NCBI RefSeq assembly: GCF_019249655.2
Contig: NZ_CP137557.1
Span: 3,195,001-3,259,000, forward strand
Length of the DNA: 64,000 nt
Direction: 5' to 3'
Source: Segatella copri
GTDB taxonomy: Bacteria > Bacteroidota > Bacteroidia > Bacteroidales > Bacteroidaceae
The translations under genes were made by a program, and so were the position numbers. Below, one piece after another: positions 42,385-51,438 of this stretch (position 1 is its first letter; the number at the start of each line of letters is the position of its first letter). The notes beneath the pieces are model-generated. The model saw only the letters and a list, made by a program, of their open reading frames with translations. It had not been told where the DNA came from and did no database searches.

Positions 42385-45300
42385 ATGAACAATAAAAGTA
42401 GAGAAAAGTTGCTTGCTGGTGTAGCAGCCCTGAGTCTTCTCGGCATCTCTCCTCAGCAAACTTTTGCAGCCAGAATCACAACGAGTCAAGCTGTACAACA
42501 AACTAAAAAAATCACTGGTAACGTTTCTGACCCAATGGGACCTATCATTGGCGCTACAGTGAAAGTGAAAGGTACTAAAAATGCCGCAGTAACCGACATG
42601 GATGGTAACTACAGCCTCAACGTAGCTGCCGGTCAGACCGTAGAGGTTTCCTACGTAGGATACATCACCAAATCATTCAAGGTGGGCGGTCAGAACAAGT
42701 ACGACATTACTTTGACCGAAGACAACAACAGTCTTCAGGAAGTAGTGGTTGTAGGTTATGGTACCATGAAGAAGAGCGACCTCGCCAGTGCTTCCGCTTC
42801 TATGGACGAAAAGACATTGAAGCAGACTCCTATTACCAACGTTGACCAGGCTTTCCAGGGAAAGATTTCCGGTGTAAACGCTGTCCAGACATCCGGTCAG
42901 CCAGGTTCTGCCGTAGCCGTTAGCGTGCGTGGTATCGCTACTATCAATGCCAATTCTGAGCCATTATACGTTGTAGATGGTGTCATCTTCAACTCTCAGA
43001 GCAACAGCGGTTCATCACTCGGTTTGGGTGATAAGCTCGGTAACGGTTCTCACTCAGCCGTATCTCCTCTCTCTTTGATCAACCCTAGCGATATCGTGAG
43101 CATGGAGGTATTGAAGGATGCTTCTGCTACTGCTATCTATGGTGCTCAGGGTGCCAATGGTGTCGTTTTGATTACTACCAAGAAGGGTAAGGCAGGCGAA
43201 GCTAAGTTTACCTATACCGGTAGCGTTGCTGCAAGCCGCCAGAACAAGCGTTTGGACATCATGAACTTGCGCGAGTTTGCCGAATATTACAACGACTTGG
43301 CAAGCCAGGGTGAAATCGCCAAACCCAATACAACCTACAGCGATCCATCTATACTCGGCATCGGTACCAACTGGCAGGATGCTATTTTCCAGACAGCTTG
43401 GCAACAGTCTCATCAGATCGCAGCTGAAGGTGGTACAGACAAGGTAAACTACTATATTTCAGGCAACTGGACAGACCAGGATGGTACTATCATCGGATCT
43501 GAATTCCAGCGCTATTCTATGCGTGTGAACCTCTCAGCACAGTTGAAGAAATGGTTCAAACTCGGCTTGAACGCAACTTATTCAAAGACAGCAGAGAGTT
43601 TGAAGCTGGCAGACGGTTCAGAAGGTTTGATTAACTACTCATTGACTACACCTCCAGATATCCAGATTTACAATATCGACGGTGGCTATTCCAGCGTATC
43701 TAAGGAAGGATTCTCCAATCCTAACCCTATCGCCATGGCGATGGAAGATGATATTCTGCTCGACCGTCAAAGTCTAAATGGTAGTGTCTTTGCAGATATC
43801 ACGCTGATGAAGGGCTTAACCTGGCATAGCCAGTTGGGTTTCGATATCGGTGCATCCAAGGGTGAGACCTACAACCCGAAGATTATCCTCGGAACCTGGG
43901 AGCGCAAGAACAACGAGAGCCGCCTGCAGAAGAACAGCAATAGCTTCTGGTCGTTGAACAACTATCTGCAATATTCCACAACTATCGGCAAACATAGTTT
44001 CACTGCTATGCTCGGACAGGAGTGCTGGGAATCAAAATATGACAATGTATCAGCATTCAACACCAAACTTCCTAACGATGTAGTTCACAACCCAGCATTG
44101 GGTCAGGGCAACCCAAAGATAAATGCCGGTTGGGGAAGTGCTTCCATGGCTTCCTTCTTCACCCGTGAGACTTACAACTACGATGACCGTTATCTCGCCA
44201 CCTATACCTATCGTTATGATGGCAGTTCCAACTTCGGTCCAAACAACCGTTGGGCAGGTTTCCACTCATTAGCTTTGGGTTGGCGTTTCACCAACGAAAA
44301 ATTCATGAAGGACATCAAGTGGTTGAGCAATGGTAAGTTGCGTCTCGGTTGGGGTCAGACAGGTAACTCCAATATCGGCGGTTACAAGTGGGGTTCTGCC
44401 ATAAGTACCATGGATACAGCCCTCGGTACCAGCTTCCGTCCAGCCAACCTGAAGAACCTGGATATCAAGTGGGAGACTCAGGAGCAGTGGAACGTAGGTC
44501 TTGATCTCGGATTCCTCGACAACCGCGTGAACCTGACCGTTGACTGGTATAAGAAGATGAGTAATGACATGCTGATGCAGCTCAACCTGCCTTCTATCAT
44601 GGGTACCAGCGGTAATGTATCATCGGCACTCGCTGCTCCATTCGGAAACTATGGTAACATCGAGAACACCGGTTTGGAAATTGCCCTCAACACCCACCCT
44701 ATCGTTACCAAAGACTTCGACTGGAGCTCAGACATTACCGTTTCCATCAACAAGAACAAGCTGAAGAGTCTTTCGGGCAGTACCGCCCTTCTCGGTAAGG
44801 GACAGTGGAACGATGTAATAGCCCGTTCTGTACCAGGCGAATCACTCTACGGTTTCTATGGTTACGTAGTAGAGGGAGTATATAAGGATCTCGAAGATAT
44901 CCTCAGTTCTCCTGTTCAGACTCTCCAGCCGAACAACTACAACGAGACCATTGATGCCGACGGCACCAAGCATTTCTCTTGGAAGGATGCCAGCGAGCTG
45001 GATCGCACCAACACCACCTACGTAGGCGACTTGAAATACAAGGATATCAACGGTGATGGCAAGATTGATGTGAATGATAAGACCAACATCGGTTCTCCAC
45101 TCCCTAAGTGGACCTTCGGATGGAACAACACCTTCCGCTACAAGAACTTTGACCTGAATATCTTCATCAACGGTTCTGTAGGCGGCAAGGTAGCCAACTA
45201 TCTGAACATGAAGATGACCCACATGAACTCTCCATGGAGCAACCAGTTGAAGGATGTCAACAAGCGAGTTCACCTCGTAGCCAAGGATGGCAACTACACA

Positions 45301-45666
45301 GGCAACTGGTATGACAATATCCAGAACCTGACCGTGGATAATCCAAATTCGATGTACCCACGTGCAACCATCAACGACCCTAATGATAACGATGCGTTCA
45401 GCGACCGTTATATCGAGGATGGTTCATACGTCCGTCTGAAGAGCATGGCTCTGGGATACACATTCGACCAGAAGCTCATCCAGAAGATTGGTCTCACCAA
45501 CCTCCGACTGACTCTCACAGCATCTAACCTCTTCACCATCACCGGTTATAGCGGTTACGACCCAGAGGTAGGTCTCTCTACTCAGAGCGCAAATGTATAT
45601 GGTCTGGACTTCGGCCGCTACCCTTCTCCAACCACCGTTACATTCGGTCTGAATTTATCATTCTAA
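42385..45666 (+). CDS. SusC-like TonB-dependent outer-membrane transporter
   Basis: A 1,093-residue SusC/RagA-family transporter importing oligosaccharides through the outer membrane with its SusD lid. Signal peptide 1-29 (ending TFAA), an N-terminal carboxypeptidase-like regulatory domain (about 42-110: KKITGNVSDPMGPIIGATVKVKGT), a TonB box-like LQEVVVVGYGT (117-127), the plug (to about 250, with DGVIFNSQSNSG and ASATAIYGAQGANGVVLITTKKG) and the 22-strand barrel ending DFGRYPSPTTVTFGLNLSF. The terminal Phe is typical. SusD follows at 18 nt. By context the substrate is a beta-mannan or glucomannan oligomer. Confidence 0.96.
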   Translation: MNNKSREKLLAGVAALSLLGISPQQTFAARITTSQAVQQTKKITGNVSDPMGPIIGATVKVKGTKNAAVTDMDGNYSLNVAAGQTVEVSYVGYITKSFKVGGQNKYDITLTEDNNSLQEVVVVGYGTMKKSDLASASASMDEKTLKQTPITNVDQAFQGKISGVNAVQTSGQPGSAVAVSVRGIATINANSEPLYVVDGVIFNSQSNSGSSLGLGDKLGNGSHSAVSPLSLINPSDIVSMEVLKDASATAIYGAQGANGVVLITTKKGKAGEAKFTYTGSVAASRQNKRLDIMNLREFAEYYNDLASQGEIAKPNTTYSDPSILGIGTNWQDAIFQTAWQQSHQIAAEGGTDKVNYYISGNWTDQDGTIIGSEFQRYSMRVNLSAQLKKWFKLGLNATYSKTAESLKLADGSEGLINYSLTTPPDIQIYNIDGGYSSVSKEGFSNPNPIAMAMEDDILLDRQSLNGSVFADITLMKGLTWHSQLGFDIGASKGETYNPKIILGTWERKNNESRLQKNSNSFWSLNNYLQYSTTIGKHSFTAMLGQECWESKYDNVSAFNTKLPNDVVHNPALGQGNPKINAGWGSASMASFFTRETYNYDDRYLATYTYRYDGSSNFGPNNRWAGFHSLALGWRFTNEKFMKDIKWLSNGKLRLGWGQTGNSNIGGYKWGSAISTMDTALGTSFRPANLKNLDIKWETQEQWNVGLDLGFLDNRVNLTVDWYKKMSNDMLMQLNLPSIMGTSGNVSSALAAPFGNYGNIENTGLEIALNTHPIVTKDFDWSSDITVSINKNKLKSLSGSTALLGKGQWNDVIARSVPGESLYGFYGYVVEGVYKDLEDILSSPVQTLQPNNYNETIDADGTKHFSWKDASELDRTNTTYVGDLKYKDINGDGKIDVNDKTNIGSPLPKWTFGWNNTFRYKNFDLNIFINGSVGGKVANYLNMKMTHMNSPWSNQLKDVNKRVHLVAKDGNYTGNWYDNIQNLTVDNPNSMYPRATINDPNDNDAFSDRYIEDGSYVRLKSMALGYTFDQKLIQKIGLTNLRLTLTASNLFTITGYSGYDPEVGLSTQSANVYGLDFGRYPSPTTVTFGLNLSF

Positions 45667-45684
45667 TATCCAAAACGAACTGTT

Positions 45685-47445
45685 ATGAAATTTAAGAATA
45701 TCAAATATACAGCATTTGTAATGCTCCTCGGTATGGGAATGACCTCTTGCGGTGACTTCCTTGACAAACCGGTAGAGGACAATTACAACACAGAGAACTA
45801 TTACAACGGTGATGCTTCCTGCATCTCTGGCGTAAACTATCTCTACAATTCACCTTGGTATGATTTCCAGCGTGGTTTCATTAAGATAGGTGAAATTATG
45901 TCGGGTAATATGTATTGGGGATCAAGCCCATACATGAATTTCAGTACCAATGGCACCGATGAAGACTTGATAAACATGTCTTACTCTCTCTGGGCAGAGA
46001 TTGGCCACTGCAGCACTGTTTACGAGTCATTGCAGAACGCCCTCAACACCTCTGAGAAGGTGAAGAACCAGTGTATGGGCGAATGTCTTGCCTGGAAGGC
46101 AATGGCATACTTCTACCTGGTACGTACCTTCGGTGATGTGCCTATCATCCACAGCAACTCTGAGACACTCGGCAAAGGTGACTACAACCAGCTTAGCAAG
46201 GTAGAGAAGGCAGATGTATATGAGTATATCATCATGACCCTGGAAAAGGCGATGGAACTGCTTCCAAAGGAAAAGAGCACCACAGGTCATATCGACTACT
46301 ATTGCGCAGAAGGTCTGCTCGCCAAGGTTTATCTGACCAAGGCTGGTGTTTCAGGCTCCTTGAATCAGGACGACCTGAAGAAGACAGCTGAATATGCCAA
46401 AGATGTTATCGAGAACTCTGGCAGAGGATTGATGGAGCACTACGAGGATATCTTCCGTGGCTCTAACCAGTTCTGCGACGAGATTATGATTGCATGGCGC
46501 TGGACTGTAGGTTCTCAGTGGACTTCTCAGAATACCCTCCAGAGCGACCTGGCTCCAGAAGGTTTCGACGAGAATGGTGACTGCTGGGGCGGTTGGGGCG
46601 GTCCATCCGTTGACTTGATGGAAGCCTTCGGTGTATCTCCTAAGGATGATCCTAGCAGTCGTGTAGATCCTGACCACCGCCGCAAGGCAACTATCATGAT
46701 GCCAGGCGATGTATATTCATACTTCTGGAGAGACCACGATCTTCCTGCCAATGCACAGAAGGATGGTTTGAAGAAGGGATTCTCTTATCTGGATTTCTGG
46801 TATAACAAGGATTACAATTCAGCAGCTACCGGTCAGTGCCAGGGTCCTTGCGGAGGTAACAACGTAAAGCATCTCTTCGGTGACAACGCAGACCACAAGG
46901 CTGAGTTGGGCATCACTCCAACCCGTATGTCTAATGCTCTCCCTACTCCACTCCTCCGCCTTTCAGACATTTATCTGATCTATGCAGAGGCACAGGTACT
47001 GATGGGTAACCCAACTGACGAGCTTGCATTGCATTGCTTCAATGAGGTACGAGGACGTGCATACGAGTGGCAGGGATTCGTAAGAAAAACCTCGTTGACA
47101 TTCGATGACATCTGGAAGGAGCGCCGCCTGGAGTTTGCCGGTGAAGGCGACCGCTGGTACGACTATGTACGCCGTGCATACTACGATGTAGATAGCTGCA
47201 TCAAGGAATTGAAGGCACAGCACCGCAATGCTATGTGGAATTGCGATACAGCCTACAAGGCATATTACAGCAACGGAACATGGGACAGCTCAGAAATTCA
47301 GTATGATGAGAATACACCTGCTCCTAACGTAACAGCCAGCAGCTTTACATTGCCATTCCCTACAGAGGATGTAGCCTTGAACCCTAACCTGGGTAACAAC
47401 GCTTCTCCAATCCATGTGGATGTACGTAATACATATAGTTATTAA
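45685..47445 (+). CDS. SusD-like nutrient-binding lipoprotein
   Basis: A 586-residue SusD/RagB lipoprotein. The lipobox is LGMGMTSC with Cys22, followed by GDFLDKPVED. TPR-like helices are readable (NALNTSEKVKNQCMGECLAWKAMAYFYLVRTFGDVPII, in parts, near 112-155), and the C-terminal signature KERRLEFAGEGDRWYDYVRR (near 473-492) is the hallmark of the family. It forms the lid of the preceding SusC and binds the imported glycan on the cell surface. Immediately followed by two surface glycan-binding lipoproteins. Confidence 0.96.
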   Translation: MKFKNIKYTAFVMLLGMGMTSCGDFLDKPVEDNYNTENYYNGDASCISGVNYLYNSPWYDFQRGFIKIGEIMSGNMYWGSSPYMNFSTNGTDEDLINMSYSLWAEIGHCSTVYESLQNALNTSEKVKNQCMGECLAWKAMAYFYLVRTFGDVPIIHSNSETLGKGDYNQLSKVEKADVYEYIIMTLEKAMELLPKEKSTTGHIDYYCAEGLLAKVYLTKAGVSGSLNQDDLKKTAEYAKDVIENSGRGLMEHYEDIFRGSNQFCDEIMIAWRWTVGSQWTSQNTLQSDLAPEGFDENGDCWGGWGGPSVDLMEAFGVSPKDDPSSRVDPDHRRKATIMMPGDVYSYFWRDHDLPANAQKDGLKKGFSYLDFWYNKDYNSAATGQCQGPCGGNNVKHLFGDNADHKAELGITPTRMSNALPTPLLRLSDIYLIYAEAQVLMGNPTDELALHCFNEVRGRAYEWQGFVRKTSLTFDDIWKERRLEFAGEGDRWYDYVRRAYYDVDSCIKELKAQHRNAMWNCDTAYKAYYSNGTWDSSEIQYDENTPAPNVTASSFTLPFPTEDVALNPNLGNNASPIHVDVRNTYSY

Positions 47446-47465
47446 TCAATTAAGAGAATTTCATT

Positions 47466-48839
47466 ATGAATATCAAAAATATAAATGGGGCTTTATTCGC
47501 CATGGCACTTGTTGCAGCCAGCGCAGGATTCACTTCTTGCGAGGACGAGCCAGACAAGTATGAAGTAGCAGGCGGAACTCCTACTATCGATTATGTTCGA
47601 CCAGTGGATGTTGCCAGCAAGGACTCTCTCCTTACTGCAGCATCTCTCGACAATACCATCTGTATTGTGGGTAGAAACCTGAGAAGTGTGACCAAAATCA
47701 ACTTCAACGACCAGAAAGCTGTCTTGAATACCAGTTACATGACGGACAACACCATCATCGTAACGGTACCAAAGACCATTCCAAACAAGGTAAGTGATAA
47801 GATTTATTTCATCACCAGCAAGCAGGACACCGTGACTTACGACTTCAAGACAGTCGTTCCAGCTCCTATCATCAGCAGTATGAGCAACGAGTGGGCTGAT
47901 GCCGGCGAAGAAGTAACCATCAAGGGCGACTACTTCCTGGATTATGACAACAGTCATCTGAACATCAAGGTAGGTGAAAACTACACCATTCCTTACGAGG
48001 ACTTGAAGATCAGCCAGAACAGCATCAAGTTCAATATGCCAGAAGATATGCCTAAGCATGAGCCTATCTACATCACTACCATCAACGGTACCACCAAGGC
48101 AGGCTTCCGCTATATGGACAACCGAGGCATGCTCTTCGACTTCGATACGCCTTGGAAGGAAGGCGGAGATGTATTGGGCAACAATGGTTGGCACAATCGT
48201 ACCATCACATCCGATGGCACATCACTCTCAGGCAACTACATGGTTCTCGGTGAGACAGCCATGGGTGCAGACGGTGGCTGGAACGACGGTAACTTCTCAT
48301 TCGAGTACTGGCCAGGAAGCTGGCAGGACCCAGAGACTTACTCCAGCCGTCCACGTATACAGGATCTTGCAGACTTCAGCGACTGGAAGAACATGAGCCT
48401 GAAGTTCGAGATGTGCATACCAAAGGACAACAGTTGGTCAGCTGCTCCTATGCAGATTTACTTCGGTAGCGTCAGCCAGGTTTCCAATGGTGCTGCTGGT
48501 GTAAAGGATATCTATGGTAACGTATTGGCAGGAGCCAACAACACCTTCTTCCATGAACAAGGTAAACTGGCACGTGCCCTCTACATGCCTTGGCAGAATA
48601 CAGAAGACAAGTTCTACAATACCGAGGACAAGTGGGTAACCGTTACCATCCCATTGACAGACTTCGTATACGACTATGACGGAAACAAGGGATTGAACTA
48701 CAGTGGTGTGAACGACTTCAGTGCCTTCAACATCTTCGTAGTGAAGGGTGCATACAACGATGCAAGCGTATTGCCTACCGGTGTGGATTGTAATCCAATC
48801 ATCAAGATTGACAACATCCGTGTGGTTCCAAATAAATAA
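47466..48839 (+). CDS. surface glycan-binding lipoprotein with IPT/TIG domains and C-terminal binding domain
   Basis: A 457-residue lipoprotein (lipobox FTSC, Cys25). Residues about 40-215 form two IPT/TIG-like Ig domains (TICIVGRNLRSVTKINFND; WADAGEEVTIKGDYFLDYDN). The C-terminal 235 residues (from MLFDFDTPWKEGGD) form a jelly-roll-like glycan-binding domain rich in Trp (NNGWHNRT, GGWNDGNFSFEYWPGSW), of the SGBP-B type known from xyloglucan loci. It should hold polysaccharide at the surface next to SusCD. The exact glycan cannot be read; context suggests mannan. Confidence 0.85.
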   Translation: MNIKNINGALFAMALVAASAGFTSCEDEPDKYEVAGGTPTIDYVRPVDVASKDSLLTAASLDNTICIVGRNLRSVTKINFNDQKAVLNTSYMTDNTIIVTVPKTIPNKVSDKIYFITSKQDTVTYDFKTVVPAPIISSMSNEWADAGEEVTIKGDYFLDYDNSHLNIKVGENYTIPYEDLKISQNSIKFNMPEDMPKHEPIYITTINGTTKAGFRYMDNRGMLFDFDTPWKEGGDVLGNNGWHNRTITSDGTSLSGNYMVLGETAMGADGGWNDGNFSFEYWPGSWQDPETYSSRPRIQDLADFSDWKNMSLKFEMCIPKDNSWSAAPMQIYFGSVSQVSNGAAGVKDIYGNVLAGANNTFFHEQGKLARALYMPWQNTEDKFYNTEDKWVTVTIPLTDFVYDYDGNKGLNYSGVNDFSAFNIFVVKGAYNDASVLPTGVDCNPIIKIDNIRVVPNK

Positions 48840-48858
48840 ACTTATAATCTGAATTGAT

Positions 48859-50856
48859 ATGAAAAAGATAAGCAAAATATTCGCCATGTTGGTGGTAGCC
48901 CTCGTAGGGCTATCGCTGACTGCGTGCAACGACGGAGATGATCTCTCTACCGACCAGTATGGTAACGACATCTCCCTCCAGTCATTCGGTCCATGCCCAG
49001 TTCTTCGTGGCGGTACCCTGTATCTCTACGGTACTAATCTGGACCAGATTGAGTCAGTCAACCTTCCAGGTGCAGACCCTATCACCGCCTACGAAATTAT
49101 TCAGAGCGGTTACAACAGCAAGATTTCCATCCAGGTTCCTGCCGAGAAATGCGAACCGGGTCAGATTGTGCTGAAGACCAAGAAAGGTGGCGAGATTACA
49201 TCCGTATCTCCTATCACCTATCGTGAGGACATCGAAATCACTAAGTTCTTCGTAGGTAACGAAGGTACTATGGTAGGTAATGTAGGCGATGTAGTAACCA
49301 TCAAGGGTGATTACCTCAACCTGATGCATGGTGTGATTTTCGCAGGCAGCGATACCATCAAGGAGGCAGAGTTCGTAGGTCACGACCGCTATACCATCCA
49401 GGTGAAGATTCCTGTAGAAGCTAGAACAGGTGTCATAACACTGACTGATACGCTGAAAGACGGTACTTCTCTGGAGACCAAGGAAGAGTTGACCATCAAC
49501 ACTCCTGAGGCTACTCCTATCGAGAACCGCAACATCAAGGCTGGCGAAATATTGAGCATCAAGGGTTCTGCCTTCGACCAGATTGCCAGCGTGAAGTTCG
49601 AGGGTGCTACTGTTGATGCTGCCGACTTCAAGTCACAAAGCGCAGCAGAGATTACCGTTGCAGTTCCTGCCAAGGCTACCGATGGTACCTTCTACGTAGT
49701 AACCAAGAGCGGTATCGAGGTTCCAGTGGGCAACATCATCACCGTGGTTCCTACCCAGCTCGTTGCAACACCTAATCCAGTGAAGAATGGTACAGAAATC
49801 ACCATCACCGGTAAGGATATGGATCTGATTACAGGCATTGCCTTCCCTAATGCTGCAGCATCTCAGCTCAACAAGGTAGAGACAACCAAGATAACTGCCA
49901 CTGTTCCTGAGGATGCACAGGAAGGCGATATCACATTGAGTCTCGCCAATGGCAAGACTGTAACTGTAGCCTATACTCTGGTGAAGCCAACCGTAGCTTC
50001 CTGCACACCAGCAGCCATCACAGCTGGCGAGAAGACCGTCATCAAGGGTACAGATCTCGACCTCGTGAAGAGCATCACCTTCCCTGGCGATGTAGAGCAG
50101 ACCGTTGACAAATTTGCAGCACAGAATGCCCAAGCCATCGCAGTGACAGTTCCTGCAGCCTGCGCCGGTTCAGGCTTCAAGCTCAACCTGAAGAATGGTA
50201 TCACTATCAACATCGATGGTCAATTGAGCATCAAGGCTGCTACTGATCCAGCAATTGCATCCGTAACACCAGGCGAGGCTATCGCAGGTTCAACCATCAC
50301 CATCACAGGTAAGAACTTCCAGAACATCCAGAACCTATATATCGGTTCTTACAAGGTAAATCGCTATACATCACGCAGCAACACCGAGATTGTCTGCCAG
50401 GTTCCTGCCACAGCAGAAGTAGGTACATACAAGATTGTAATGGAAGATCTTGATGGCAACAAGATTGAAGGTCCTGAGTTCAAGGTGGTTCCTGCCGAAA
50501 AGGATATCGCAGAACTTGTAACGAATATGGATAATGGGAAAATAACATATCCATTTGATTTCTCATGGTCAAGTGGCAGTGGAAAATTCTATTTGACCAA
50601 AGACGTATTTGAGAAAGTAAAGGTAAAAGTTGGTTCTAAACTGATTGTTTACAAAGACCCTACCGTCAAGGGACAAGTACAGATCAATAAGAATGAAGAT
50701 GGTTGGCCAAATATAACAACTATTGCAGATTGGAATCCTTCAGAAAGTAAACTTGAATATGTTTTTGATGAAACAGCTGTAGAAGTTGCACACTCATGTG
50801 GCTTTGCTATTCAGGGCGACTTGACAGGAGTAACCAAGATTACTATCCTCCCATGA
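48859..50856 (+). CDS. surface glycan-binding lipoprotein with six IPT/TIG repeats
   Basis: A 665-residue lipoprotein (lipobox LTAC, Cys23). About six IPT/TIG Ig-like repeats cover residues 40-540, each marked by a 'G-x-x-[VIL]-x-[IL]-x-G' start (GDVVTIKGDYLN, GEILSIKGSAFDQ, GTEITITGKDMDL, GEKTVIKGTDLDL, GSTITITGKNFQN). The last ~110 residues are a different module (GKFYLTKDVFEKVKVKVGSKL ... CGFAIQGDLTGVTKITIL) resembling the two modules of the protein at 54952-55881. DNA of this end is visibly AT-richer than the rest, as if exchanged. Likely a long surface arm that presents a distal glycan-binding module. Confidence 0.85.
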   Translation: MKKISKIFAMLVVALVGLSLTACNDGDDLSTDQYGNDISLQSFGPCPVLRGGTLYLYGTNLDQIESVNLPGADPITAYEIIQSGYNSKISIQVPAEKCEPGQIVLKTKKGGEITSVSPITYREDIEITKFFVGNEGTMVGNVGDVVTIKGDYLNLMHGVIFAGSDTIKEAEFVGHDRYTIQVKIPVEARTGVITLTDTLKDGTSLETKEELTINTPEATPIENRNIKAGEILSIKGSAFDQIASVKFEGATVDAADFKSQSAAEITVAVPAKATDGTFYVVTKSGIEVPVGNIITVVPTQLVATPNPVKNGTEITITGKDMDLITGIAFPNAAASQLNKVETTKITATVPEDAQEGDITLSLANGKTVTVAYTLVKPTVASCTPAAITAGEKTVIKGTDLDLVKSITFPGDVEQTVDKFAAQNAQAIAVTVPAACAGSGFKLNLKNGITINIDGQLSIKAATDPAIASVTPGEAIAGSTITITGKNFQNIQNLYIGSYKVNRYTSRSNTEIVCQVPATAEVGTYKIVMEDLDGNKIEGPEFKVVPAEKDIAELVTNMDNGKITYPFDFSWSSGSGKFYLTKDVFEKVKVKVGSKLIVYKDPTVKGQVQINKNEDGWPNITTIADWNPSESKLEYVFDETAVEVAHSCGFAIQGDLTGVTKITILP

Positions 50857-50904
50857 GATAGATATATTTAACATAAAAAACGCATTTATGTGAAATATAA
50901 TTCG

Positions 50905-50912
50905 TAAATTTG
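50905..50912 (+). promoter_or_regulatory. possible -7 box before the small T9SS-tagged gene
   Basis: TAAATTTG fits TAnnTTTG just before the hairpin at 50909-50940; it may drive the enzyme genes separately, or be fortuitous. Confidence 0.35.
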
Positions 50913-50945
50913 TGGCGTAGTTTTATCAACTGCGCCACATTTTTG
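50909..50945 (+). terminator. hairpin terminator after the glycan-binding protein genes
   Basis: TGTGGCG-T-AGTT pairs with AACT-G-CGCCACA and is followed by TTTTTG. It would end or attenuate the SusC-SusD-SGBP transcript before the enzyme genes. Confidence 0.75.
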
Positions 50946-50982
50946 ATTTTAACCAATTCATTTAATAAAACATCAACCCGAT

Positions 50983-51438
50983 ATGAAGAAAATAGCATTA
51001 TCCTTACTGGTAGCCCTGAGCTGCATCTCAGCCAAAGCTGCCGACGGCAAGTCGCTGTTTGTTTCATTCAACGATGGAAGCAAGATAGAGTTTGCATTGA
51101 GCACGCTACCGGAAGTAACCTTCGGGAATGACAAGATGACTGTGACATCTACAGCTACTACTGCCAGTTACGAACTGTGGAAGGTTTCCACCTTCACCTA
51201 TGGCACCACTACGGGCATCCAGCAAATTGAAGCCAACAGTAAGTTTGCCTTCGAAGGAGACCGCATCATCGTGGACGGAACCCACAACCAGGTGAGCGCC
51301 TTCGCCCTCGACGGAAAGGCTGTAAGCCTCTCCCCTATCCTCGCCGGAGACAAGACCATCATCCCGCTGGATGAGCTGACCCACGGCGTATACATCATCA
51401 AAATCAATAACAAATCCATCAAAGTAGCAAGACAATGA
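50983..51438 (+). CDS. small secreted protein with T9SS-type C-terminal domain
   Basis: A 151-residue protein with a signal peptide (1-19, ending SAKA). The N-terminal ~60 residues (FVSFNDGSKIEFALSTLPEVTF ... YELWKVSTFTYG, in parts) are a small beta domain common at the start of Prevotella secreted proteins; a related segment starts the next gene's product. The C-terminal 75 residues (FEGDRIIVDGTHNQVSAFALDGK ... LTHGVYIIKINNKSIKVARQ, in parts) are a type A T9SS sorting domain. It has no catalytic domain between. Its stop overlaps the ATG of the GH26-GH5 gene by 4 nt, so the two are translationally coupled. Function unknown; possibly a carrier or leftover of a larger protein. Confidence 0.75.
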   Translation: MKKIALSLLVALSCISAKAADGKSLFVSFNDGSKIEFALSTLPEVTFGNDKMTVTSTATTASYELWKVSTFTYGTTTGIQQIEANSKFAFEGDRIIVDGTHNQVSAFALDGKAVSLSPILAGDKTIIPLDELTHGVYIIKINNKSIKVARQ

